DNA from: Verrucomicrobiota bacterium
GTDB lineage: Bacteria; Verrucomicrobiota; Verrucomicrobiia; Chthoniobacterales; UBA10450
Assembly (NCBI GenBank): GCA_902810735.1
Contig: CADDYX010000007.1
Span: 1-34,994, forward strand
Direction of reading: 5' to 3'
DNA: 34,994 nt
In this document: one piece after another, positions 9,896 through 17,728 of the stretch
How the letters are laid out: every line of letters begins with the position of its first letter
Position numbering within the stretch: the stretch's first letter is position 1
Made by a program: the position numbers and the translations under genes
The notes under the pieces: generated by a model
What the model saw: only the letters and a program-made list of their open reading frames with translations
Told to the model about the DNA's origin: nothing
Database searches by the model: none

Positions 9896-10294
9896 TTAGT
9901 TGTAAGGCGACCAGAACGAGTCGTCGGTCACGTCGGAGAGCGCAGTTTTAGTGGACGCGGGCACTTTCGGCAGCGAGTCGACGGTCTGCACGCCGTAGTC
10001 GTTCCCGAACAAGTCGGTGCCGGTCGAGTAGAGAGTGGTGTCTTTCTTGAGGTAGTTCGTCCAATCCTGCACGTTCACGGTGGCGCCGCTCGCCTTGGCA
10101 TTCTCGATCGCGTACTGGTCGACGGCTGCGTCGATCAAACGCAGATCATTGATGATCTTCGATGCCTGCGAGCGCTTGCGCGCGCGCAAAAATCCTGGGA
10201 CGGCGATCGCTGCAAGCAGCGCGATGATCGCGACGACGATCATGATTTCAACCAGCGTAAAGCCGGCACGTTTATGATTTAACTTGTTCAACAT
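9896..10294 (-). CDS. Type IV pilin-like / pseudopilin protein, copy 1
   Basis: The 132-residue prepilin has a short basic leader ending in KRAG11 with cleavage before F12. The classic hydrophobic helix follows (FTLVEIMIVVAIIALLAAIAV, with Glu at mature position 5), then GFLRARKRSQASKIINDLRLID. The C-terminal part is small and globular (ends SDVTDDSFWSPYN). No Cys pair is present. This fits the short pilin or type II secretion pseudopilin family of Verrucomicrobiota and relatives; it would be processed by PilD, which is not in this window. The ATG at 10294 is preferred to a TTG at 10300. By eye it matches its neighbour at about 116 of 132 residues, so they are a recent tandem duplication. It has no sigma-54-like site of its own in the 134-base gap and probably depends on the upstream promoter or on a promoter not recognised. 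Confidence 0.93.
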   Translation of the reverse strand: MLNKLNHKRAGFTLVEIMIVVAIIALLAAIAVPGFLRARKRSQASKIINDLRLIDAAVDQYAIENAKASGATVNVQDWTNYLKKDTTLYSTGTDLFGNDYGVQTVDSLPKVPASTKTALSDVTDDSFWSPYN

Positions 10295-10382
10295 GGTCAA
10301 AGGAGACGGGTTCGTTTGGTTTGTTATGTAGTGCGAGCGGCGATTGGCAGGACTGTCGAGTCTTGCGTCTCACAACTCATTC

Positions 10383-10409
10383 CCTGCCACCGGCGACGCC
10401 GGTGACAGG
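10383..10409 (-). terminator. Hairpin between the two pilin-like genes
   Basis: CCTGCCACCGGC and GCCGGTGACAGG form a 12-bp stem with one mismatch around a 3-base loop. It begins 19 bases after the stop codon of the upstream pilin gene. On the minus strand it is followed by GGAATGAG, with no T-run, so it may be an attenuator or an mRNA-stabilising structure rather than a full terminator. Such a structure could set different levels for the two pilin copies. Confidence 0.45.
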
Positions 10410-10428
10410 CGAATGAATCGTCAGATTC

Positions 10429-10827
10429 TTAGTTGTACGGTGACCAGAACGTGTTGTCGGTCACGTCGGAGAGAGCGGTCTTCGTGGAAGCCGGCACTTT
10501 CGGAAGCGAGTCGACGGTCTGTGCGCCGTAGTCGTTGCCGAGGATGTCCTTACCCGTTGAGTAAAGGTTGGTGCCTTTCTTCAGGTAGTTCGTCCAGTCG
10601 GCGGTGTTGACGGTGGCGCCACTCGCCTTGTTGTTTTCGATCGCGTACTGGTCGACCGCGGAGTCGATCAGGCGAAGATCGTTGATGATGCGGCTCGCCT
10701 GGGAGCGTTTACGGGCACGGAGGAATCCGGGCACCGCGATCGCTGCCAACAACGCGATGATCGCAACCACGATCATGATTTCCACGAGGGTGAAGCCCCC
10801 GCGGCGTTTGTTGAGTTTGTTTAACAT
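10429..10827 (-). CDS. Type IV pilin-like / pseudopilin protein, copy 2
   Basis: Like its neighbour this is a 132-residue prepilin: leader MLNKLNKRRGG with cleavage between G11 and F12, mature Glu5, and a hydrophobic helix identical to that of copy 1. The two copies differ mostly in the leader and in the region 66-102 (for example NTADW against NVQDW, GKDILGN against GTDLFGN), and share the C-terminus SDVT..FWSPYN. It is the first gene of a minus-strand series (pilin 2, pilin 1, TMTC-like, panE-like), and a sigma-54-like promoter lies 74 bases upstream of the ATG. Such differences outside the conserved helix would change the exposed surface of the fibre. Whether it forms a pilus or a secretion pseudopilus cannot be told from the sequence. 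Confidence 0.93.
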   Translation of the reverse strand: MLNKLNKRRGGFTLVEIMIVVAIIALLAAIAVPGFLRARKRSQASRIINDLRLIDSAVDQYAIENNKASGATVNTADWTNYLKKGTNLYSTGKDILGNDYGAQTVDSLPKVPASTKTALSDVTDNTFWSPYN

Positions 10828-10900
10828 GTTGTCTGTTCCTAGTTATCTGTTGTTTGTTTGACTGCGTTCCGCGGTACTCGCGGAGGTGACCGTGTTTAAA

Positions 10901-10915
10901 GCAGTGTTGATGCCA
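10901..10915 (-). promoter_or_regulatory. Sigma-54-type promoter of the pilin genes
   Basis: On the minus strand TGGCATCAACACTGC has the -24 GG and -12 GC at the exact spacing of the RpoN consensus (TGGCAyr-N4-TTGC) and is followed by T. It deviates at the R of the -24 block and the first T of the -12 block. Transcription would begin near 10889, leaving a leader of about 62 bases. Pilin genes are known RpoN targets in several phyla, which supports the call. No enhancer site was identified. Confidence 0.5.
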
Positions 10916-11079
10916 CGCGCCCCTGTTTTTAAAATTTCTGGAATGCCGCGCGTTGGGACGGCGCTGTCCCCTGCGACCGGCCATGGATTTCGGTCAAGAG
11001 CTTGCGTCAGCCGAGGCCGACCGCTCTGGAACCAGGAACGCTCTCACCAAGGGAAGTCGCTCGGCACGACCAGCTTACG

Positions 11080-12900
11080 ATGACGGCTGACGACCGGGTC
11101 CCGTTCTGGCGCGGCTCATTGCAAGCCGGACACTACATTTTCGCGGCAGCACTTCTCGCGCGGCTCGTCTGCCTCGCGCGCCTCAGCGGCTCGCCTTACT
11201 TGCGGCCAACCGGGAGCGACATGCTGTTTTACCACGAATGGGCGCAGCGGATCATGCATGGGCAGCTCACCGACCATGTCGCATTCTACGCGCTGCCGCT
11301 GTATGCCTACTGGCTGGCCGCGGTTTATGCCCTCTGCGGCACCAGCGTTTTCGTTCCGCTGCTCGTTCAGGCGTTCGTCGACGCCGCGACGGCGGCCGTG
11401 ATTTACAAGCTGGCGGAGGTCACGTTCCCTGCCGAGCGCACTGCGGCGGGTGGCTGCAACGCCGTCGGCGCGATCGCGGCGCTCGCGTGGATTTTCTACG
11501 TGCCGGCACAGGCCTACGCCGCCGTTCTGATGCCGACATCATTCGCGGTCTTCGTCTTCTGGTTTGTCACCTGGCGTATCGCGAAAGCGAAAACGTGGAG
11601 CGGCCGATCATGTTTTGGCTTGTCGCTGCTCGTCGGGTTTGCCGCCATGGCAGTGGCGAACGTGCTGTTCGCGATTCCGCTGCTGATCTTCGCCGTTTGG
11701 CGGTCGGCAGCTAATCTGTCGAAACGTTGGAAGCTCGTCGGCTTGATTGTCCTCGGCGTGGTCACCGGCACCGCGCCATGCTGGATCCACAATTACCTCC
11801 TCGCACGCGACCCTGTGTTTCTCTCCGCACATGGCGGCGTCAATTTCTGGATCGGCAACAATGCTGGCGCAACGGGATATCCACATTTTCCCGGTTTGCG
11901 TGCTGGCCAATCGGAGATGCTCGACGATTCCATCGCGCAGGCGGAAGCCGCTGCTGGCCACGCGCTCAGGCGTTCGGAGGTGGGTTCCTACTGGAGTAGC
12001 CGGGCGCGCCGCGATATCCGCGCCCGTCCGGCACAGTGGCTGAGCCTGATCGGCCGCAAGGTCGCCAACTGGTGGAACGCCTTTGAATACGATGATGTCG
12101 GCGCGATCGGCACCCTCCGCGCGGCCGGTGTGCTTTTGCCCGGCGTTCATTTCGGTATTGTCGCCGCGCTGGCACTGCCCGGCGTGATTTTTGCCGTTCG
12201 GAATCCGCGGGCACGGATCTCCCTGTATGGCGTGCTGCTGCAGATGATCGCGGTTGTTGCTCTCTTTGTGACGGAACGTTACCGGACCGTCGCCGTGCCT
12301 GGTCTGCTGCTGTTCGCGGCATTTGGCGTCGTCTCATTTGTGCAAGAGCTCGCCGCGCGACGGCTGATCGGGGTGCTGATTTATGCTGCGTCGGCCGCGA
12401 TTGCCACCGCAACGGTCACGCTCCCGCGCGAAGACCCGTCGCTCTGGGCGGTATTAGCCTATAACGTCGGGACGCAAGCGCTCGCAGGAGGCGATCTCGG
12501 AACAGCCGATCGGCAATTGCAGCGCGCCGTCGCCTATGTTCCTCACAATGCGGAGACTCGTTTCGCGCTCGGCAATCTGCGCCTCGCCCAAGGCAATCGT
12601 GCAGCGGCGCGGCGATCTTACGTGGAGACGCTCGCGATTGATCCACACCACAAAGGCGCCTTGAGCAATCTGGCGGTCATTGCACTGGATGAAAACGATC
12701 CCGGCACGGCGGAAATGTATCTCGGTATTGCGCTTGCTCAGGCTCCCAAAGACGCGAAAAACCACTACCTGCTCGCGCGCGCGCTGCTCGGAAGAGGCGA
12801 CCGCGTCGGCGCGTTGTCGGAGTTGGATCGCGCGATCGCACTCGCACCGGGCCAACCCCAGTTCGCGGCGCTGCGCGCGCAAATCGCAGCTTTGCCATAA
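11080..12900 (+). CDS. GT39-like membrane glycosyltransferase with C-terminal TPRs
   Basis: The protein has 607 residues from the ATG at 11080; a TTG at 11002 would add 26 residues without hydrophobic or conserved character. About ten membrane helices occupy residues 15-465. The first loop contains GSD47MLFYHEWAQRI, the acidic site of PMT/ArnT-like GT-C enzymes that use polyprenyl-phosphate sugars. From about 475 three TPR-like units follow (AGGDLGTADRQLQRAV, RFALGNLRLAQGNRAAARRS, LLARALLGRGDRVGALSEL). It would act at the periplasmic face of the inner membrane, and the TPR tail may bind the acceptor or a partner. The stop is directly followed by the next GT-C gene (2 bases apart), so the two form an operon. 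Donor and acceptor cannot be named. Confidence 0.78.
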   Translation: MTADDRVPFWRGSLQAGHYIFAAALLARLVCLARLSGSPYLRPTGSDMLFYHEWAQRIMHGQLTDHVAFYALPLYAYWLAAVYALCGTSVFVPLLVQAFVDAATAAVIYKLAEVTFPAERTAAGGCNAVGAIAALAWIFYVPAQAYAAVLMPTSFAVFVFWFVTWRIAKAKTWSGRSCFGLSLLVGFAAMAVANVLFAIPLLIFAVWRSAANLSKRWKLVGLIVLGVVTGTAPCWIHNYLLARDPVFLSAHGGVNFWIGNNAGATGYPHFPGLRAGQSEMLDDSIAQAEAAAGHALRRSEVGSYWSSRARRDIRARPAQWLSLIGRKVANWWNAFEYDDVGAIGTLRAAGVLLPGVHFGIVAALALPGVIFAVRNPRARISLYGVLLQMIAVVALFVTERYRTVAVPGLLLFAAFGVVSFVQELAARRLIGVLIYAASAAIATATVTLPREDPSLWAVLAYNVGTQALAGGDLGTADRQLQRAVAYVPHNAETRFALGNLRLAQGNRAAARRSYVETLAIDPHHKGALSNLAVIALDENDPGTAEMYLGIALAQAPKDAKNHYLLARALLGRGDRVGALSELDRAIALAPGQPQFAALRAQIAALP

Positions 12901-12902
12901 CG

Positions 12903-14474
12903 ATGCTGACCGGCGCTATCCGCAAACATTGGACGCTTGGCGTGCTGCTGTTAATCGCGGCGGTCTGGCTCTGCCGCACGCCGTACAGTGCCGGCAATCT
13001 CGACGTTCAGCCGGACACAGTGGAATACACGATCGCGCCGCTCGAGCTCCTTGAGACGGGGCACTACGCGATCCCGATCGAGGATCGCATGCTGCCGCCG
13101 CGTTACCCGCCGTGGTTTTCAGTGATCGTGCTGCTCCCAAGCTACGTGCTGTTTGGCCATGACCCGGGGAACGCAATTTTACCGGTGACGGCGCTCGCGG
13201 TCTGCGGAGTCGGTTTTGCTTACGGAATCGGACGGCGGATTGGCGGCGAACCGAGCGGTCTCCTCGCCGGTCTCGCCGTCTTGCTGCTGCCCTCGTACAG
13301 CATGTGGGCGACGCAACCGATGAGTGATGTCCCGTGCGGTGCGTTGGTGCTCGCAACCTGTTTGGTTTATCTGCGGACGCGAACGACGCCGCGCGCGCGA
13401 CTATTTCTTTTCGCGGGCGTGTTAATCGCAGTCGCCGCGCTCTTCCGCCCCGTCTGTGCCGCGATGCTGCTGCCGTTGATGTACTCGGCGACGACCAAAG
13501 ATCGCGCGCGCGCGTGGATTCGCAGACTTGCAGCGCTGCTGCTGCCACTCGTCGCCGCACTGATCATGTCGTTAAGCTACAATGCCGCGCGATTCGGCTC
13601 CCCGTTCCGCAACGGCTACAACGTGTGGGTGCCCGTGCCAATGGATTACCCCTGGCTCGCCTTTTCGTTTCGCTACATTCCGGGCGCACTGCAGGTCGTC
13701 GCGAGCACAGCCTTTCCGATCCTGTTGCTCATTGCCGTGGTGAGTTGGCTTCTGTTGCGGCGCCGCCGTACGCCCGAGCTTGCGCAGGCGCGGCCGGTGT
13801 TGCGCGACACCGTCATCTTCGTCGCGCTGACGAGCGCGCCGATTTTCGTCTTTCACCTCCTCTATTTTTACCGCAGCGATCGCTTCCACATCCCGATGTT
13901 CGCGGGGACTGCGGTCATAATGGGATCGCTCCTCGGGCTGCTCGTCAGCCGCTTTACGCGCGTGCTGCGGCTCGCGCTGCCTGTCCTGCTCGTCGCCGCC
14001 ATTGCCGGGCGAATCGCCATCGGCGAGACGGTGCCGCATCGACGGCTCGCGGCAGAGCGGATTCGCAAATACACGCCGCCAAACGCGATCGTGATTTCCG
14101 CGATTGACCCGGTTTATCTGCAATACATGGCTGCGCGAGGCACTGAGCGTCGGATCGTGCCCCTCTCGCGCGATGTCGAGTATGCTTCGAAGCTCCTGGC
14201 CTGGAGAAAAATCGCCGACCCGCAGCCGCCGCCTCGGCACTGGCGTCAGACGCGATCGCCTGGGCTAATTCGTGGCGGTGCCGAAGAGGCGGTAAAATTC
14301 GTTGCCAGCGAGCAGCTCGAAACGATTGCTGCGGAAGTCGCACGCGGCACCCCGGTATTTCTCGACGCCACCTTTGCTGACACCGAGGACGCGCCCACAA
14401 TCGGCGTCTTGCGGCAACGCTTCGCACTCGTGCCACGCACGCGCGAGTTGTATCAGCTCGAGCTCAGGCGCTAA
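12903..14474 (+). CDS. GT39/ArnT-like membrane glycosyltransferase
   Basis: The 523-residue polytopic protein has a signal-anchor helix (VLLLIAAVWL), then a first periplasmic loop with acidic residues (LDVQPDTVEYTIAP; D34, D38, E41) and PRYPPWFSVIVLLPSYVLFG, the arrangement of GT-C enzymes of the PMT/ArnT type. About nine further helices follow, with a soluble C-terminal domain (residues about 385-523) beginning ERIRKYTPPNAIVISAIDP. This C-terminal domain is common in bacterial GT39 members. It starts 2 bases after the preceding GT-C gene, so they are co-transcribed. It ends 17 bases from a convergent GT2 gene. The most likely role is adding a sugar from a polyprenyl carrier to a surface glycan or protein. 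Confidence 0.78.
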   Translation: MLTGAIRKHWTLGVLLLIAAVWLCRTPYSAGNLDVQPDTVEYTIAPLELLETGHYAIPIEDRMLPPRYPPWFSVIVLLPSYVLFGHDPGNAILPVTALAVCGVGFAYGIGRRIGGEPSGLLAGLAVLLLPSYSMWATQPMSDVPCGALVLATCLVYLRTRTTPRARLFLFAGVLIAVAALFRPVCAAMLLPLMYSATTKDRARAWIRRLAALLLPLVAALIMSLSYNAARFGSPFRNGYNVWVPVPMDYPWLAFSFRYIPGALQVVASTAFPILLLIAVVSWLLLRRRRTPELAQARPVLRDTVIFVALTSAPIFVFHLLYFYRSDRFHIPMFAGTAVIMGSLLGLLVSRFTRVLRLALPVLLVAAIAGRIAIGETVPHRRLAAERIRKYTPPNAIVISAIDPVYLQYMAARGTERRIVPLSRDVEYASKLLAWRKIADPQPPPRHWRQTRSPGLIRGGAEEAVKFVASEQLETIAAEVARGTPVFLDATFADTEDAPTIGVLRQRFALVPRTRELYQLELRR

Positions 14475-14491
14475 CGAACGGACCAGGCCGG

Positions 14492-15262
14492 CTACGATCT
14501 CTGCGCCGGCACCGGTGTCGGAAAGATTTCGATTTCCGGCTCGCTGTCGCGCGCTGGGTCGAACAACGGAGCCTCACGGCGCCACAGGTTGTACTTCAAA
14601 ATGACGTAGAACGCGCGGACGCCGTCACGCCAGCCGATCTTTTTCCCCTCGGCGTAAGTGCGTCCGTAATATGAGATCCCCACCTCGTAAAAACGGCAAC
14701 GGCGTTGTGCCAGTTTGGCCGTGATTTCGGGCTCGAAACCGAAACGTTGCTCTTCAATCCGCAACCCATTAAGCGCTTCGCGGCGGAAAACCTTGTACCC
14801 GGTTTCCATGTCGGTTAAATTGATGTTCGTAAAAATATTCGACAGCAGCGTGAGCAGGCGATTTCCGACCATGTGCCAGAAATAAACGACACGGTGCGGA
14901 CGGCCGCCCATAAAGCGCGAGCCAAAAACCACATCCGCGTCGCCGTTCATGATCGGGCTCAGCAGCTCGGAATAATCGCGCGGGTCGTATTCCAGATCGG
15001 CGTCCTGAACCAGCACGATATCGCCGGTGGCGTGGCGAAAACCGGTCTCCATCGCGGCGCCTTTCCCGCGGTTCTTCTCGTGGTGCACCACCTTGACGTC
15101 GCCCGTCGCGAGCTGGTCGGCGATGCTGCCCGAGCCGTCGGTCGACGCATCATCGACGACGATGATCTCGCGCGGCTCAGCGACTGCGTTCTTCACTTTT
15201 TCCACGATTGCGCGCAGAGTGCGCCGCTCGTTGAAACACGGAATGATGATGGACACGGTCAT
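14492..15262 (-). CDS. Family 2 glycosyltransferase, dolichyl/polyprenyl-phosphate mannose synthase type
   Basis: The 256-residue protein is a single GT-A domain: MTVSIIIPCFNERRTL at the start, the nucleotide-binding EIIVVDDAST (D37-D38), then NRGKGAAMETGF and the metal-binding VQDAD (D87-A-D89), and VFGSRFMGG. It continues with TDMETGYKVFRREAL, characteristic of DPM1-like enzymes that charge polyprenyl phosphate with mannose or glucose. No membrane helices follow, so it is of the soluble type. It is the natural partner of the surrounding GT-C enzymes, which need polyprenyl-phosphate sugars as donors. It is divergent from the 15292 gene with only 29 bases between the starts, so the two promoters must overlap or lie within the genes. 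Confidence 0.9.
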   Translation of the reverse strand: MTVSIIIPCFNERRTLRAIVEKVKNAVAEPREIIVVDDASTDGSGSIADQLATGDVKVVHHEKNRGKGAAMETGFRHATGDIVLVQDADLEYDPRDYSELLSPIMNGDADVVFGSRFMGGRPHRVVYFWHMVGNRLLTLLSNIFTNINLTDMETGYKVFRREALNGLRIEEQRFGFEPEITAKLAQRRCRFYEVGISYYGRTYAEGKKIGWRDGVRAFYVILKYNLWRREAPLFDPARDSEPEIEIFPTPVPAQRS

Positions 15263-15291
15263 AGACCTGCCCTGCTAACGGAGCAGAGAAG

Positions 15292-16521
15292 ATGCCACCG
15301 AACATGGTTAAACTGGACGAGCGCTCCCAGACGCCCCGCGCCGAATTGCTCGTCATCGTCACCCTGATCGCCGCGACCGCGGCCAAGCTCTACCTGGCGG
15401 CTGTGACACTCGGCACAAATGACGTCGTCGCGTTCTATCAGTTCGCGAAGGCGCTCCGCGAACACGGCGTCATCTGGCTCTACACGCACACCGTGCTGTT
15501 CAATCATCCGGCGCTCGTCGCTTACTACCTGCGCTTCATTCTCTGGTTCGATCTCGACGTGATCCACGCGGGCGGCGCGTGCTTTCCTTTCCTTCTCCGG
15601 CTGCCTGGCATCGTCGCCGATGTCGGTGTCGTGCTCGCGCTTTTATGGGCGCGCTCGCGCACCACTGCTTCCGTGCCGCTTTCCGGCCTGCTGCTGCTCA
15701 GCCTCAGTCCAGTCTCGTTGATGGTGAGCGGATTTCACGGCAACACCGATTCCGTGATGACGTTACTTCTGGTTGGCGCGGCGCTGATGTTACTGGTTGA
15801 GCGGCCGATTCTGGCCGGCGTGCTGCTTGCGCTGGCCTGTCAGATTAAAATCATCCCGCTGTTATTTCTTCCCGTGCTTTTGCTGCACTTCGCGGCGCGG
15901 GAGCGCGTAGTGCCGTTTCTCCTCGCGTTTGCTCCCACCTCGCTTTGCGCCTCGGCCGAGCCGCTGATTCGCGCCCCTGCGGCATACTTTCGCGACGTGC
16001 TTAGCTACGGCGGATTCTGGGGAGCGTGGGGCTTTACTTCGCTGTTGCGAATGACAGGCCTCGCGCAATTCTCGCGCATCTCATACGTCGGCTTACCGAG
16101 CGCGCAGATGTTCGTGGCTGCTGCGTTGAAAGCGTTCGTGGCCGGCACAGCACTCGTGATCGCGTATCGTCGCCGCGGCGCGGCCGCTCACGTCGCCGTG
16201 CAGTCGATTGCGTGGATATTTCTTGTGTTCTTCGTCTTTTCGCCAGCGGTCGCGCCGCAGTACTTCGTCTGGTGCATGCCGTTTTTGCTGCTGTTCCTCC
16301 CGGTGCGCTGGTTCGGCGCCGCGGTTGCCGCGAGTTCGATTTTTCTCTTCGCGTTTTACCAGTACACGAGCGGCACATTTCCGTGGTACTACAGTCATGC
16401 GCGCCCCGGCCTCGCACCTATGTTGTCGGCATTCGCTCTGCTGCCGTGGGCTACGTTCGCCTTGATTCTCTGCTTCACGCTTCTGCAACGCCACCGTCGA
16501 CCTGCCACCATATGTCTGTAG
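15292..16521 (+). CDS. Polytopic mannosyltransferase-like protein (GT-C, GT87/ALG-like)
   Basis: The 409-residue protein has about ten membrane helices. The first loop has GTNDVVAFYQFAKALREHG (N43-D44). Later come LMVSGFHGNTDSVMTLLLVGA and the helix CQIKIIPLLFLPVLLLHF. The H-GN-DS and K-IP motifs are shared by GT-C proteins of the GT87 (polyprenol-linked mannosyltransferase) and ALG6/PIG types. It would use a lipid-linked sugar at the outer face of the inner membrane. The start at 15292 has a good Shine-Dalgarno (GGAG, 8 bases upstream); a second Met lies four codons later. Its stop overlaps the next GT gene by 10 bases, so the two are coupled. The specific sugar is unknown. Confidence 0.75.
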   Translation: MPPNMVKLDERSQTPRAELLVIVTLIAATAAKLYLAAVTLGTNDVVAFYQFAKALREHGVIWLYTHTVLFNHPALVAYYLRFILWFDLDVIHAGGACFPFLLRLPGIVADVGVVLALLWARSRTTASVPLSGLLLLSLSPVSLMVSGFHGNTDSVMTLLLVGAALMLLVERPILAGVLLALACQIKIIPLLFLPVLLLHFAARERVVPFLLAFAPTSLCASAEPLIRAPAAYFRDVLSYGGFWGAWGFTSLLRMTGLAQFSRISYVGLPSAQMFVAAALKAFVAGTALVIAYRRRGAAAHVAVQSIAWIFLVFFVFSPAVAPQYFVWCMPFLLLFLPVRWFGAAVAASSIFLFAFYQYTSGTFPWYYSHARPGLAPMLSAFALLPWATFALILCFTLLQRHRRPATICL

Positions 16522-17726
16522 CTCCGAATTCACGCGTGCGGTTTGCGTGGCTCGCGGCCTTCCTCCTCGTGTCTTTGGTCGGGATTGCCGTGCGCGTTTC
16601 TCCATCGGCCGGTTTTCGGGCAATTGGCTTCGATGAAGGTCTTTATGCGGAGTATGTGGACGCGCTGAGTCACTACGGAATCACCAGCTACCCGGATATC
16701 GCGCAACGTTACGTTATCACGCAGCAACACCTCCCGGGGGCCGTGCTTCCACCGACGCGGTTTCTCTACATTTTTGCCGGTTACGCCTGGCATAAAACGA
16801 CTGGAGCCGACGCGCTTCACGCTCTGCATCACGTTTCGACGCTTTTCGCCGTGTTGCTAATGTTCGCTGCCGCACTTTTCGCGTTGCGTCTCGGCGGCCC
16901 ACGGACCGGTCTCGGTGTGCTCGCGTTGATGGCGTGCGCTCCAACGCAAATCCATATGGCTCAGCACGCGCTGATCGACGGATTTTTCGCCTTTTGGGCC
17001 ACTCTCTGCCTGTGGCTGCTTTGGGAGAATCTGCGCCAGCCCGGTCAGTGGCGATTGCTTTTGGCCTACGGTGTTGCGCTAGCCCTCCTCGTCCTCACAA
17101 AGGAGAACGCCGCCTTTGTCTACCTCGGATTGCTTGCCGTAATCGGCACGAATCGCTTCGCACAGTTCGGCACCGCCACTCCAGCTCTGTTGCTGATGAC
17201 AGTTGCTGGCCCGCTCGCCGGTCTCGTCGTTCTCGTAGTGCTCGCCGGCGATCTTCCAACACTGATCGCGATCTACCGTCTTCTTGTCGCGAAAGCCTCG
17301 GTTCTCCCGTACGCGATCAAGACTGGTGATGGTCCATGGTATCGATACCTCGTCGATCTGCTGGTCATCAATCCGCTACTACTGCTGCTGGCAATCGGCG
17401 CGATTTTTCGTCTGCGCGAACCGGCAAAGGCCTCGCTCTATCTCCTCGTCTTTGTTGCGGCGAGCTATGTTCTGATGTGCAACGTGCGCTACGGTATGAA
17501 CCTTCGATATGCTAACATTTGGGACATGCCGTTGTGCTACCTTGCATTCAGTTGCGTCGACGACATCTCGCAGTCGTTGCGACGGTCGCGCCACGCGGCC
17601 ACAGTCGTCGTCATCGCTGTCGTGTGTCTGCTCGAGCTTCGGCAATACTACACGTTTTTCGTCCAGCATGATCTCTACGAGCTTATCACGGCGGCACTGC
17701 TGCGCGCCGTGCAAATCCTTAAGTAA
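16512..17726 (+). CDS. GT39-like membrane glycosyltransferase
   Basis: The reading frame is open far upstream, but the ATG at 16512 (protein of 404 residues) is chosen because it gives an N-terminal helix (FAWLAAFLLVSLVGIAVRV) right after a short basic segment. It also gives the usual 10-base overlap with the preceding gene. The first loop carries the acidic site FD41E42GLYAEYVDALSHYG, as in PMT/ArnT-like enzymes. Another seven to nine helices follow, with LVLTKENAAFVYLGLLAVIG in the position of the family's KE motif. It ends only 2 bases from a convergent membrane-protein gene. It lacks the C-terminal soluble domain seen in the 12903 paralogue. Confidence 0.77.
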   Translation: MSVAPNSRVRFAWLAAFLLVSLVGIAVRVSPSAGFRAIGFDEGLYAEYVDALSHYGITSYPDIAQRYVITQQHLPGAVLPPTRFLYIFAGYAWHKTTGADALHALHHVSTLFAVLLMFAAALFALRLGGPRTGLGVLALMACAPTQIHMAQHALIDGFFAFWATLCLWLLWENLRQPGQWRLLLAYGVALALLVLTKENAAFVYLGLLAVIGTNRFAQFGTATPALLLMTVAGPLAGLVVLVVLAGDLPTLIAIYRLLVAKASVLPYAIKTGDGPWYRYLVDLLVINPLLLLLAIGAIFRLREPAKASLYLLVFVAASYVLMCNVRYGMNLRYANIWDMPLCYLAFSCVDDISQSLRRSRHAATVVVIAVVCLLELRQYYTFFVQHDLYELITAALLRAVQILK

Positions 17727-17728
17727 AG

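Noticed and set aside
16026-16511. Upstream extension of the 16512 glycosyltransferase
   Set aside because: The extra codons overlap the preceding GT-C gene in another frame and read as Arg-rich shadow; the hydrophobic anchor begins right after the ATG at 16512.
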